Of a stretch of DNA of 43,038 bases, positions 17,624 to 26,360 are shown piece by piece. Both the position numbers and the translations under genes were made by a program. Positions within the stretch are counted from its first letter, which is position 1. Each line of letters starts with the position of its first letter. Under the pieces are notes generated by a model. That model worked only from the letters and a program-made list of their open reading frames with translations, made no database searches and was not told the DNA's origin. This DNA is from an uncultured Pseudomonadota bacterium (GTDB lineage: Bacteria > Pseudomonadota > Gammaproteobacteria > Burkholderiales > Rhodocyclaceae), in the NCBI GenBank assembly GCA_903951825.1, contig CAJBDJ010000025.1:1-43038 (forward strand). The letters are read 5' to 3'.

Positions 17624-17768
17624 ATTTGCGACGCCAGCACGCTGGCGTTTGCAGGCTGGCGGCGTCAAACGGTGCCTCGGAAAAAACCCGGACAACCAGA
17701 GCGATACGCTCCCGTTCGCCCGGCGAAATGCCAGCCAGATGCTCGAACCATTTTTGAACTGTTTCCAT
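17586..17768 (-). CDS. Small hypothetical protein (60 aa)
   Basis: Not recognised. The ATG at 17768 has a near-perfect AGGAGG 11 nt upstream (minus strand), the strongest reason to call it. The product starts [20 protein letters not shown] and is amphipathic, ending in a basic, Cys-containing tail. Its 3' end overlaps the YecA-like gene antisense by 38 bp. The frame stays open upstream to 17849 through an LCRLCG segment, but no second CxxC follows, so that extension looks accidental. A LexA-like palindrome lies 75 bp upstream and could control it. Confidence 0.45.
   Translation of the reverse strand: METVQKWFEHLAGISPGERERIALVVRVFSEAPFDAASLQTPACWRRKFNSICPPGRNIA
17631..17648 (+). terminator. 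Hairpin after the YecA-like gene
   Basis: ACGCCAGC (17631-17638) and GCTGGCGT (17641-17648) pair perfectly around a 2-nt AC. Only two T residues follow, so it may be a weak terminator or an mRNA-protecting stem. It also lies inside the small minus-strand gene 17586-17768. Confidence 0.4.
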
Positions 17769-17842
17769 GTTGTCGTCGCCTCCTGAAAATTTCGTTCCGC
17801 AAAGACGGCAAAGCATTACTACGCTTGCCATCAGGAGCAGAA

Positions 17843-17878
17843 TACACAAATACTGTATTAATGTACAGTATTTGTGTA
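17843..17878. promoter_or_regulatory. Perfect 15-bp inverted repeat containing a LexA-type box
   Basis: TACACAAATACTGTA (17843-17857), six bases TTAATG, then TACAGTATTTGTGTA (17864-17878). The core CTGTATTAATGTACAG (17853-17868) fits the CTGT-N8-ACAG LexA box of gamma- and betaproteobacteria. On the minus strand TGTACA and TATTCT, 17 bp apart, could form a promoter over it toward the gene at 17768. The arms extend beyond a LexA site, and the repeat begins 4 nt after the stop of the gene at 17882, so a terminator-like role for that gene is the alternative; no T-run is present. Confidence 0.5.
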
Positions 17879-17881
17879 ATT

Positions 17882-18142
17882 TCAGTGTCCAGCTCTTGCC
17901 AGTGCCTGGCGAATTCGCGCTATGGTCGCTTCAACTGGTGCTTTGCGCGAAACTTCAAGACCCAGATCGCGGGCGATGGCATTGACTTTGGCCGGGTTGA
18001 GCGGAACGCCGCCACGATCAATGGCGTCAATTAAGCGCCTGGCCTGCGTCACTTCTGTCGCCTGCACGACTTTGACCGAGAAGCGCACCTTCAGCCAGTG
18101 AATGATTTTTTTGCCGGGCAACACCATAAGCGCTCGAACCAT
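17882..18142 (-). CDS. Small conserved-looking hypothetical protein
   Basis: Not recognised. An 86-residue product from ATG 18142 (or 81 from ATG 18127, starting MVLPGKKIIHWL). The C-terminal half reads like a compact helical DNA- or RNA-binding module: ARRLIDAIDRGGVPLNPAKVNAIARDLGLEVS, given here by ends ARRL and LEVS, followed by an APVEATIARIRQALAR helix. The amino-acid make-up is typical of real proteins in this genome. No clear ribosome-binding site is seen before either start. It lies downstream of the FtsX-like permease gene with a 92-bp gap. Confidence 0.5.
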   Translation of the reverse strand: MVRALMVLPGKKIIHWLKVRFSVKVVQATEVTQARRLIDAIDRGGVPLNPAKVNAIARDLGLEVSRKAPVEATIARIRQALARAGH

Positions 18143-18234
18143 CAAAAAAACACAAGAATACATTGGTGGCCGCCAGAACTGGCTTGGCTGCGCACGATTA
18201 CCATGCCGCAAGTCGTGCTACGCAAAGGCCGCCG

Positions 18235-20721
18235 TCAAGCGCCGGCACGCAGGGCCGCCAACGGTGGTGCCTGAAGCAGCTGGCGAATTGCCAGCCAGCC
18301 GACCGCGGTCGCCAGCAATGCGCCGAGGCCGCCGGCGGCAGCGGGCAACCAGAGGTTGAGCGGCAGTTCCATCTGAAAAACCTGCCGCGCCAGCAGTTGC
18401 CCGAGCACGCTGGCGCCCAGCGCCGCGATCAGCCCGGCGATTGTCCCGATGACCAGTAACTCGGCCAGCAAGGACTGGCGCAATTGCTGACGGCGGGCAC
18501 CGAGAGCGCGCAGCAGCGACAACTCGTAACGCCGTTCGTCAAAAGCGGTCAGCAGCGCCGAATAGAGAACAACACCGCCGGCCAGCAGCGTGAACAGAAA
18601 AATGAACTGCACCGCCCGCGCCACCTGATCGGTCACCGCTTGCACTTGCTGGAGCAGCGCCCCGGTATCAATCAATGTCAAATTGGCAAACTGCGCCAAT
18701 AACTCACGACCCAGGTCGGCCTTGTCCGGCGGCAGGTAAAAGCTGGTGATATAGCTGGCCGGTGCCTGCTCAAGCACCCCCGGCGGCATCAAAACAAAGA
18801 AATTGACACGCATTGAACTCCAGTCCAGCTTGCGCAAATTGCTCACCGTCACCGCCGTTTCCTTGCCGGCAATCGTAAACACCAGCGTCTCGCCAAGCTC
18901 GATCCCCAAGGTTTTCGCCAGCCCCTCCTCGACCGAAGCGAGTCCCTGTCCGTGCGCCGTTGCCGCGAACCACTCACCACGGCTGATGCGGTTACCCGGC
19001 GGCAAGGCAGCGCGCCAGGAAAGATTGAATTCACGCTCAATCAGACGCCGGGCGCGTTCGTCGTCAGGAAAATCGGCGGCACTGACGCGCCGCTCACCGA
19101 TCCGCGTCAAGCGTCCGCGCACCATCGGTGACAATTCGGCAGCAATCCCGGCATCCGCCAGAAACGTAGCAATCGCCGCACGCTGCGGTGCCTGGATGTT
19201 GATGACAAAGCGATTCGGCACCTCCGGCGGCGCCGCCTTTTGCCAGGCATCGATCAATTCGACGCGCGTCACCGTCAACAACAGCATGGCCATCAAGCCA
19301 ATCGCCAGCGCGGCAATCTGCAGCGTGCTGGAGGCGCGATGTCGCCCTAAATTGGCGATTCCCTGACGCCAGCCCAAGCCGCCGAGATTCTTGACACTTG
19401 CCGCAGCAACGACGGCGAGGCGTGCCAAGCCCCAGAAAATCAGCGCCGCCAGGGCAAAACCGGCAGCCGCCATGGCGCCCAGACGAAAATCGCCGGCGAC
19501 CCACAAGATCAGGCCGCCCAGCATCAGCACGCCGAGAAAATGGCCGCTCAGCAAAGTTGCACGCGGCGCCCCGAGTTCGCGCCGAAAGACCCGCAAGGTC
19601 GGTACGCTGGCCAGTTGCAACAAGGGCGGAAAGGCAAAACCAAAGAGCAAGACGAGGGCAACAACCGCCCCTTGAAGCAGCGGCAATCCGCCCGACCAGG
19701 GCAATTGCAAAGCCAGTAACTGAGCAAGCCAGCTGACCAGCACATAATGCGCGGCAAACCCGGTCAGGCTGCCAAGCAACGCTGCCATCAGCGCCAGAAA
19801 GAGAAAAATCACCGTATGCAGGCGTATCAATCCTCCCTGTGTGACTCCCAGGCAGCGCATCAACGCGCACGCATCGAGATGGCGCTGCAGGTAGCGACGA
19901 CTGGCCAGCGCGACGGCAACCGCCGCGAGGATGACGGTCAGTAACGTTGCGAGGCCCAAAAATCGTTGTGCTCGATCCAGCGCCGCGCGGATTTCCGGCC
20001 GCGCGTTGCTGCTGTCCTCGACCTGCTCGCCCCGTTGCAAGCGCCCGTCCAGCCAGGCTCGGTAATCCCTGACCGCGGCCGGCTCGCCGGCCAGCAACAA
20101 GCGATAGGTCACCCGCGAACCGGTTTGCAGCAAACCGCTGTCGGCGACATCATCGAGATGCATCATCAAACGCGGGGCCAGGGCAAAGAAATTGACCCCG
20201 CGATCCGGCTCAAGCATCAAAATCGCTGTTACCGGCAAGGTTTTGCGGCCAACGCTGACCTGCCCGCCGGGAGCAATTTGCAGGGCACCCGACAAGCGCT
20301 CGTCGAGCCAGACACTGCCGGCCGCCGGCCCGCCATTGACCGGCTTGCCCGCTTCATTGGCACGGCTTGCCGCAGCCAGCTTGCCGCGCAGCGGATAGCT
20401 GCTGCTGACGGCCTTGATGTCAGCCAGTTGCGGCTGCCCCCCGGCCATGACCATGCTCGGAAAACTCAAGGTTTCGGCGACCAGCAGACGACGATCCCGC
20501 GCCTCCTTCAACACCGCCGGGTTCCACGGATGATCGGCCGTCAGGACGAGATCGCCGCCCATCATTTGCTGCGCTTCGCGTTCCAGCGCCAGACGCACGC
20601 GGTCGGCGAAAAAGCCGACCGCGGTCACTGCCGCGACGGCGATGACCAGTGCGGCAAAAAGCATGCGCAGCTCTCCGGAGCGCAACTCCCTGCCCAACAA
20701 GCGCCAGGCTAGGCGCAGCAC
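18235..20721 (-). CDS. Large FtsX-family ABC permease (YbbP-like)
   Basis: An 828-residue inner-membrane protein starting LRLAWRLLGRELRSGELRML, with a first helix at about 20-40, a periplasmic domain, three helices around 255-370, a second set near 395-480, a second periplasmic domain and a final FtsX block (FIFLFTLLAGGVVLYSAL, then ERRYELSLLRALGA). This duplicated layout is that of YbbP/COG3127. The ATPase partner (YbbA) and the esterase TesA, which usually sit beside it, are not in this window. Start is GTG 20721 with AGGGG six bases before it. It follows radA after 87 bp that hold two hairpins. Confidence 0.88.
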   Translation of the reverse strand: MLRLAWRLLGRELRSGELRMLFAALVIAVAAVTAVGFFADRVRLALEREAQQMMGGDLVLTADHPWNPAVLKEARDRRLLVAETLSFPSMVMAGGQPQLADIKAVSSSYPLRGKLAAASRANEAGKPVNGGPAAGSVWLDERLSGALQIAPGGQVSVGRKTLPVTAILMLEPDRGVNFFALAPRLMMHLDDVADSGLLQTGSRVTYRLLLAGEPAAVRDYRAWLDGRLQRGEQVEDSSNARPEIRAALDRAQRFLGLATLLTVILAAVAVALASRRYLQRHLDACALMRCLGVTQGGLIRLHTVIFLFLALMAALLGSLTGFAAHYVLVSWLAQLLALQLPWSGGLPLLQGAVVALVLLFGFAFPPLLQLASVPTLRVFRRELGAPRATLLSGHFLGVLMLGGLILWVAGDFRLGAMAAAGFALAALIFWGLARLAVVAAASVKNLGGLGWRQGIANLGRHRASSTLQIAALAIGLMAMLLLTVTRVELIDAWQKAAPPEVPNRFVINIQAPQRAAIATFLADAGIAAELSPMVRGRLTRIGERRVSAADFPDDERARRLIEREFNLSWRAALPPGNRISRGEWFAATAHGQGLASVEEGLAKTLGIELGETLVFTIAGKETAVTVSNLRKLDWSSMRVNFFVLMPPGVLEQAPASYITSFYLPPDKADLGRELLAQFANLTLIDTGALLQQVQAVTDQVARAVQFIFLFTLLAGGVVLYSALLTAFDERRYELSLLRALGARRQQLRQSLLAELLVIGTIAGLIAALGASVLGQLLARQVFQMELPLNLWLPAAAGGLGALLATAVGWLAIRQLLQAPPLAALRAGA

Positions 20722-20751
20722 GGAAACCCCTGCCGAACGCTGCCGCAGACC

Positions 20752-20777
20752 GCCGCCGGCAGCGCGATGCCGGCGGC
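20752..20777 (-). repeat. Strong GC-rich inverted repeat between radA and the permease gene
   Basis: GCCGCCGGCA (20752-20761) and TGCCGGCGGC (20768-20777) pair over ten bases around a 6-nt loop. There is no T-run after it on either strand, so it is not an obvious intrinsic terminator. It could pause transcription or protect the radA transcript end. Confidence 0.5.
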
Positions 20778-20788
20778 CGGCGAGAAGC

Positions 20789-20808
20789 GATGAAGGGAAT
20801 GCTTCATC
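20789..20808 (-). repeat. Hairpin directly after the radA stop
   Basis: GATGAAG (20789-20795) and CTTCATC (20802-20808) form a 7-bp stem with a 6-nt loop, touching the radA stop codon. It stands next to the larger hairpin at 20752-20777. Confidence 0.45.
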
Positions 20809-22167
20809 TCAGAGCAGATCCCGTACACGCGCCACCGCCTCTTCAACCCGCTTGACGGCGATGATCTCCAGACCGGGAATGGGTTGCCGGGGGCGATTGG
20901 CCTCGGGGATCAGGGCACGCGTGAATCCCAGTTTGGCGGCCTCCTTCAGGCGCTCCTGACCGCGGGGCGCGGGGCGAATCTCGCCTGCCAAGCCAACCTC
21001 ACCAAAAACAATAAGTTTAGGTGGCAAGGCTTTGTTTTTTAAAGATGATGTAACCGATAAAATCACCGCCAAATCGGCTGCCGGCTCGCTGATCCTGACC
21101 CCGCCGACAGCATTCAAAAAGACATCCTGATCAAAACAGACGATCCCGGCGTGTCGATGCAGCACCGCCAGCAACATCGCCAGCCTTTGCCCGTCGAGCC
21201 CGACCGTCAGCCGGCGCGGCATACCGTGCGCGGTATCGACAAGCGCCTGAATTTCAACCAGCAAAGGGCGCGTTCCTTCTTGCGTCACCATCACGCAGGA
21301 GCCGGCGACCTCCTGCCCGTGCTGTGACAAAAACAAGGCCGACGGGTTACTGACTCCCTTGAGGCCGCTTTCAGTCATCGCAAAGACACCAATTTCATTG
21401 ACCGCGCCAAATCGGTTCTTGACCGCCCGGATCAGCCGGAAGGCCGAATGCGTGTCGCCCTCAAAATAGAGCACGGTATCGACGATATGCTCAAGCACCC
21501 GCGGCCCGGCCAGAGCGCCCTCCTTAGTCACGTGGCCGACAAGAATGACGGTGATGCCGGCCTGTTTGGCGAGGCGGGTCAGTTGCGCCGCGCACTCTCG
21601 AACCTGCGCCACGGAACCGGGAGCGCTCGACAATTGATCCGACCACAAGGTTTGAATCGAGTCGATCACCGCCACCATTGGCTTTTCGGCACGCAAGGTG
21701 GACAGAATGCGTTCGAGATTGATCTCGGCCATCAGCTGCAGGCGGCGCGTATCGAGGCTCAGGCGGCGGGCGCGCAAGGCAACCTGTTCGCCGGACTCCT
21801 CGCCACTGATATAGAGCACTTTTTGCCCGATCGACAAGAGCGCCAGCGCCTGCAACAACAAGGTACTCTTGCCGATGCCGGGATCACCGCCGATCAGGAC
21901 GACGCCGCCGGGCACCAGACCGCCACCGAGAGCGCGGTCGAATTCGCCGATCCCGGTGGCGATGCGCTCGCTTTCACGCGCCTCGATCTCCGAGAGGTTT
22001 TGTAGTCTGACCGTCGGCGCCAGCGCCTCGAAGCGGTGACCGGCGGATTTTTCGGCGACACTTTCGACCAGCGTATTCCAGGCCGCGCAGCCCGGACACT
22101 GCCCCTGCCACTTGGGACTGATCGCACCGCATTCGGCGCAACTGTAAATCGACTTGCTTTTGACCAT
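20809..22167 (-). CDS. radA: DNA repair protein RadA
   Basis: A 452-residue RecA-like branch-migration helicase used in recombination repair. Visible parts: N-terminal zinc finger C10, C13, C24, C27; Walker A GGDPGIGKST (93-102); the RadA-specific KNRFG (250-254); and the C-terminal Lon-like domain (about 290-450) with FGEVGLAGEIRP. ATG 22167 is preferred over the open frame up to 22191 because MVKSKSIYSC is the standard N-terminus. It starts 20 bp after alr, so the two are probably co-transcribed. Confidence 0.96.
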   Translation of the reverse strand: MVKSKSIYSCAECGAISPKWQGQCPGCAAWNTLVESVAEKSAGHRFEALAPTVRLQNLSEIEARESERIATGIGEFDRALGGGLVPGGVVLIGGDPGIGKSTLLLQALALLSIGQKVLYISGEESGEQVALRARRLSLDTRRLQLMAEINLERILSTLRAEKPMVAVIDSIQTLWSDQLSSAPGSVAQVRECAAQLTRLAKQAGITVILVGHVTKEGALAGPRVLEHIVDTVLYFEGDTHSAFRLIRAVKNRFGAVNEIGVFAMTESGLKGVSNPSALFLSQHGQEVAGSCVMVTQEGTRPLLVEIQALVDTAHGMPRRLTVGLDGQRLAMLLAVLHRHAGIVCFDQDVFLNAVGGVRISEPAADLAVILSVTSSLKNKALPPKLIVFGEVGLAGEIRPAPRGQERLKEAAKLGFTRALIPEANRPRQPIPGLEIIAVKRVEEAVARVRDLL

Positions 22168-22187
22168 GGGAGCGGAGGATACAACAA

Positions 22188-23297
22188 TCAACTGCCGCTG
22201 ACGGCGACCGGCACACGCGGCGCCAGGGCGCAGAACAATTCGTAGGCGATGGTGCCGGCGGCCGTCGCCACCTCATCGGCAGCCAGGCCATCGCCCCACA
22301 GCGTCACTGGCGCGCCGATACCTGCCTCGCGAATATCCGTCAGGTCGCAGGCCAGCATGTCCATCGACACCCGCCCCAGCGTCGTCGTTCGCCGCCCCAT
22401 GACGAGAATGGGCGTACCGCTCGGGGCATGGCGCGGGTAGCCGTCGGCGTAGCCGCAAGCAACAATCCCGATGCGCATATTCCGTGCGGCGGTGAATGTT
22501 CCGCCATAACCGACACGATCACCGGCAAGCAGATTCTGGACGCCAATAATCGCGCTTTGCAGCGTCATCACCGGCTGCAAACCCAGTGCAGCTGCAGCTT
22601 GATCGGCAAACGGGCTGGCGCCGTAAAGCATGATGCCGGGGCGCACCCAGTCGGCCTGCGCCTGCGGGTGGCGCAAAATCGCCGCCGAATTGGCCAGGCT
22701 CACCAACCCCGGCCAGTGACCGGTCATCGCCTTGAAGCGATCCATTTGCCAGGCGATTCCGCGTTCGCCATCAGCGTCGGCAAAATGGGTCATCAGCGTC
22801 ACTTCGTGCTGCGGGAACTGGCGCAGGGTTTCAAGCACGGGCGGCAGTTGGCGGGCGGTAAAACCGAGGCGGTTCATTCCGCTATTCAGCTTGAGATAAA
22901 TCTTCAGGGGGTTCTGCTGCCGCTGCGTCCCCCGCCGTGGCGCCTCACGGCTGGCGGCTATCAACATCTCCAGTTGATCAATGCAATGCACGATGCTGGT
23001 CAAGTCGTACTCGATCACCGCCCGCGCATCGCGAACGCTGAATATCCCCTCGAGCAAAAGCAGCGGTTGGCGGACTTCCGCCTCGCGCAGGGCAATCGCA
23101 TTGTCGCATTCGAGCAAGGCAAAGCCGTCGGCCTCGCCGCGCAACGCCTCAACCGCGCGCCACTGACCGTGCCCGTAGGCATCCGCCTTGATCACCGCCC
23201 AAGCTTTGGCGGACGGCGCATGGAGCTTGGCCAGACGGTAATTGTGGCGCAGCGCGGCCGGCGCGATACGGGCGCGAATCGGGCGCGAGGTTTTCAT
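22188..23297 (-). CDS. alr: Alanine racemase
   Basis: A 369-residue PLP enzyme that makes D-alanine for peptidoglycan. The PLP lysine is K37 in AVIKADAYGHG and the opposing catalytic tyrosine is Y264 in RVGYGGTF. Length and domain order (TIM barrel, then C-terminal beta domain) are normal. Its ATG overlaps the stop of the LysR gene by 4 bp, and radA follows after 20 bp. It is the only alr in the window, so whether it is the housekeeping or a second copy is not decidable here. Confidence 0.95.
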   Translation of the reverse strand: MKTSRPIRARIAPAALRHNYRLAKLHAPSAKAWAVIKADAYGHGQWRAVEALRGEADGFALLECDNAIALREAEVRQPLLLLEGIFSVRDARAVIEYDLTSIVHCIDQLEMLIAASREAPRRGTQRQQNPLKIYLKLNSGMNRLGFTARQLPPVLETLRQFPQHEVTLMTHFADADGERGIAWQMDRFKAMTGHWPGLVSLANSAAILRHPQAQADWVRPGIMLYGASPFADQAAAALGLQPVMTLQSAIIGVQNLLAGDRVGYGGTFTAARNMRIGIVACGYADGYPRHAPSGTPILVMGRRTTTLGRVSMDMLACDLTDIREAGIGAPVTLWGDGLAADEVATAAGTIAYELFCALAPRVPVAVSGS

Positions 23298-24196
23298 CCG
23301 GCAAATTCCTGAAGTTTGTTTTTGGCAAAACGCATAAATGTATCGGCCAGGCGCGTGCGGAAGCTGTCGTCCGGGTAAATCAGCAGCAGATTGCGCTGCA
23401 GCGGCGGCTTGAGCGCGACACCGATCAAAGTGCCTTGCTCAAGCTCCTTTTCAACCACCCAGCGCGACACAATGGCAAAGCCGATCCCTTGGGCAACGAC
23501 GCTTTTCACCGCTTCCGGGCTGCCCAGCTCCATTTGCATCTTGAGCGATTGCGGGTCAACTTGATGATTGCGAAAGTAGGCATCGGTCGCTTCGCGCGTC
23601 CCTGAGCCGGGTTCGCGAGCGATGTACTCGTACTCGGCGAGCGCCGTCGGGGAAATCGCTTTTTTGCCTGTCAGCGGGTAATCCGCGGCGCAAATTGCGA
23701 TCAGCTCATCGCTGCCGCAGACCTCACCCTTGACGCCGGGCACCTTCAGTGTGGCCGCGATCAAGCCCAGATCAATGACACGCTCGGCGACCCGGCGGGC
23801 CACCGTCTCGCTGTTCGCCACCAGCAGGCGCACCCTGACTTGCGGATAGAGGGCGTTGAATTCGCTAAGTACCGGCGCCAACATCGATTCGCCAATGCTA
23901 CTGCAGGCGCCAATCAGCAAAAGACCGCGCATTTCACCGGTCATTTCGGCCAACCTCCCTTCCATTTCGTCGGACAGCGCGATGATTTTTTCCGCATAGG
24001 AAAGCACCAGTTCACCAGCCGGCGTCAGCGTGATGCTGCCATGGTGGCGCTCGAACAACTGCTTGCGGTAAAGCGCTTCAAGTTGCTTGATCTGCAGGGT
24101 GACGGCCGGTTGCGACATAAACAGCGCAGCGGCGGCACGCGTGAAACTGCGGTGCCTGGCTACCGCCAGAAATATCTGCAAACGCCGGTCAGCCAT
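23294..24196 (-). CDS. LysR-family transcription regulator
   Basis: A 300-residue regulator: helix-turn-helix RSFTRAAAALFMSQPAVTLQ (16-35) and a two-lobed substrate domain (GLLLIGACSSIGESMLAP, then VPGVKGEVCGSDELIAIC). Its style resembles CysB/CbbR-type members. ATG 24196 is chosen because a perfect AGGAGG lies 6 bases before it; an upstream in-frame ATG at 24229 lacks this. It is divergent from lplT with a 129-bp shared region and overlaps alr by 4 bp, so it could control either. The effector is unknown. Confidence 0.9.
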   Translation of the reverse strand: MADRRLQIFLAVARHRSFTRAAAALFMSQPAVTLQIKQLEALYRKQLFERHHGSITLTPAGELVLSYAEKIIALSDEMEGRLAEMTGEMRGLLLIGACSSIGESMLAPVLSEFNALYPQVRVRLLVANSETVARRVAERVIDLGLIAATLKVPGVKGEVCGSDELIAICAADYPLTGKKAISPTALAEYEYIAREPGSGTREATDAYFRNHQVDPQSLKMQMELGSPEAVKSVVAQGIGFAIVSRWVVEKELEQGTLIGVALKPPLQRNLLLIYPDDSFRTRLADTFMRFAKNKLQEFAG

Positions 24197-24325
24197 CGAT
24201 TCCTCCTTCGCCCAATGCGCGCTATTCAATCACAGGGTGCAACATTTGAGGAAATCAGCCCGCACGGACGAGGCATTAATCCATGGTATAAACTCGCTCA
24301 AAATTACAACGAGACAAGCGCCATC

Positions 24326-25609
24326 GTGCCCTTCGGCTTCTACATCATCATGGCAGCGCAGTTTTTTTCCGCGCTGGCCGACAATGCTCTCCTGATTGCA
24401 GCGATCTACGCCCTCCGCGAGATGCAGGCGCCGACCGAGTACGAACCGTTGCTCAAGACATTTTTCACGCTTTCCTATGTATTGCTGGCGGCGTTTGTCG
24501 GCGCTTTCGCCGACTCAATGCCGAAGTGGCGCGTCATGTTCATCAGCAATGCAATCAAGATCATCGGCTGCAGCACCATGTTTTTCGGCGCTCATCCGCT
24601 GTTTGCCTACGCTATCGTCGGCCTTGGCGCCGCCGCCTACTCGCCGGCCAAATACGGCATCCTCACCGAATATCTGCCGGCTCGCCTGCTCGTCGTCGCC
24701 AATGGCTGGATCGAGGGATTGACAGTCGGCGCCATCATTCTCGGCGTCGTCATCGGCGGTATGCTGATTCGCCCGGAGGTCGCCAGCAGTTTGCTGACGC
24801 TTGATTTTCCGATAATTAATACCGGTGTCGACACGGTGGGTGAAATGGCACTCTGCGTGATTGCGGTGTTTTACTTGCTCGCCGCCCTATTCAATCTTTA
24901 TGTGCCTGATACCGGTGTTGATCACAAACAACTCAAATCCAACCCGTTTTTCCTGATCCACGAGTTCCATCACTGCCTGACGCTGCTCTGGCGCGACAAA
25001 CTGGGGCAGATTTCGCTCGCCGTCACCACCTTGTTCTGGGGTGCCGGCGCGACACTGCAATTTATTGTTATCAAATGGTCGGAGGTCGCGCTCAACCTCG
25101 ACCTCTCCAAATCATCCATGCTTCAGGGGGTGGTGGCGGTAGGAGTCGCCATCGGCGCAGTCGCCGCCGCCAAGTTCATCACCCTGCGTAAATCAGTGCG
25201 CGTCATTCCGCTCGGCATTGCGATGGGGCTGATCGTGCTGATCATGAACTTTGTCGATCAAATCTGGCTGGCCGTTCCCTTGCTGATCCTCATCGGCGGG
25301 CTGTCCGGTTTCTTTGTCGTGCCGATGAACGCCCTCCTCCAGCATCGCGGCCACATTCTGATGGGCGCCGGCCACTCGATTGCCGTGCAGAACTTCAACG
25401 AGAATCTCTCGATCCTGATCATGACCGGCCTGTATTACCTGATGATCAAGATGGATGTATCGATTTACATCGTCGTTACCCTCTTCGGGCTCTTCGTCAG
25501 CGGCCTCATGTACCTCATCCGCCAGCGCCACCTGCTCAACCAGCAGGAGCGTGATGACGTGATCCACCTCGACGACTCGACGCACCACGAAAAACCGCTC
25601 ACGAAGTAG
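24326..25609 (+). CDS. lplT: Lysophospholipid transporter LplT (stand-alone)
   Basis: A 427-residue MFS protein with twelve predicted helices and LplT-type features: FYIIMAAQFFSALADNALL at the start, AAYSPAKYGILTEYLP after helix 4, and GHSIAVQNFNENLSIL. It flips lysophosphatidylethanolamine to the cytoplasmic side for Aas. Start GTG 24326 gives the expected length; ATG 24350 would remove part of helix 1. A TATAAA at 24287-24292 may be its -10. The gene is distant from the LplT-PlsC fusion at 14984, so this genome has two LplT-like transporters. Its end overlaps the convergent UDG gene by 11 bp. Confidence 0.85.
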   Translation: MPFGFYIIMAAQFFSALADNALLIAAIYALREMQAPTEYEPLLKTFFTLSYVLLAAFVGAFADSMPKWRVMFISNAIKIIGCSTMFFGAHPLFAYAIVGLGAAAYSPAKYGILTEYLPARLLVVANGWIEGLTVGAIILGVVIGGMLIRPEVASSLLTLDFPIINTGVDTVGEMALCVIAVFYLLAALFNLYVPDTGVDHKQLKSNPFFLIHEFHHCLTLLWRDKLGQISLAVTTLFWGAGATLQFIVIKWSEVALNLDLSKSSMLQGVVAVGVAIGAVAAAKFITLRKSVRVIPLGIAMGLIVLIMNFVDQIWLAVPLLILIGGLSGFFVVPMNALLQHRGHILMGAGHSIAVQNFNENLSILIMTGLYYLMIKMDVSIYIVVTLFGLFVSGLMYLIRQRHLLNQQERDDVIHLDDSTHHEKPLTK

Positions 25610-26360
25610 GCGTCGCCCGCAGAATCTGTCGCGCCCGCAGCAAATCTTCCCAGGCTTTGGCCTTGTCCGGCAAGTTACGCAGCAGGTAAGACGGGTGATA
25701 AGTCACCACCACCGGAATCCCCTGGTACGCAAAGTGCTGGCCGCGCATGGCGGCGAGTGTCTTGTCCTCGTGCAAAACCGCATAGGCCGCCGCCTTGCCC
25801 AGCAGCACAATGATTTTTGGCTGGATCAAGGCAATTTGCCGCGCCAGGTAAGGCCGGCAGGCTGCCATTTCTGCGGCCTCCGGCGTGCGATTTCCGGGCG
25901 GTCGGCATTTCACCGCATTGGCGATGTACACCTTGTGATCGCGCTTGAGATCAAGCGCCGCCAGCATGTTGTCGAGCAGCTTTCCAGCCTGGCCGACAAA
26001 AGGTTCACCCTGAACATCTTCTTCAGCCCCCGGCCCCTCGCCGACAAACAGCCAGTCAGCCTGACGATCGCCAACCCCCAGCACGGCCTGTTTGCGCTGC
26101 TGGCACAGTCCGCAAGCGCGGCAGGCACCGACGTGTTGCGCCAGTTCCGGCCACTCAAGGTGAGCCGGATCGGCAGCGGCGACCAGCGCCGGCACGGGAT
26201 TCGCGAGGTCTGGCGGATTTTCCGGCACCTGCTGGGGAGGCGGCAGTCCGCCCGCCCCGGCCGAGATTTCGCCGGATACGCGCAGCGGTGCCTGAGTTCG
26301 CTCGCGCCAGATCGGCCCGAGTCCCATTTCAACCAACATCTGCTCACGGCTCAGACGCAT
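25599..26360 (-). CDS. Type-4 (family 4) uracil-DNA glycosylase with Fe-S cluster
   Basis: A 253-residue DNA-repair enzyme removing uracil. The Fe-S cysteines are seen as CRACGLC (80-86) and NAVKCRPPGNRTPEAAEMAAC, whose two cysteines are spaced as in the family. The catalytic region GEGPGAEEDVQGEPFVGQAG and the C-terminal YHPSYLL motif are present. The first 70 residues are a Pro-rich, poorly conserved leader common in beta- and gammaproteobacterial copies. It overlaps rimI by 10 bp and ends the tsaB-rimI-UDG operon. Confidence 0.92.
   Translation of the reverse strand: MRLSREQMLVEMGLGPIWRERTQAPLRVSGEISAGAGGLPPPQQVPENPPDLANPVPALVAAADPAHLEWPELAQHVGACRACGLCQQRKQAVLGVGDRQADWLFVGEGPGAEEDVQGEPFVGQAGKLLDNMLAALDLKRDHKVYIANAVKCRPPGNRTPEAAEMAACRPYLARQIALIQPKIIVLLGKAAAYAVLHEDKTLAAMRGQHFAYQGIPVVVTYHPSYLLRNLPDKAKAWEDLLRARQILRATPTS

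Noticed and set aside
17586-17849. Longer version of the small gene with an N-terminal CRLCG
   Set aside because: A single CxxC without a partner, starting inside the palindrome; the AGGAGG-supported ATG at 17768 is better.
23840-24325. Upstream extension of lplT
   Set aside because: That part is antisense to the LysR gene and not LplT-like; GTG 24326 gives the normal length.
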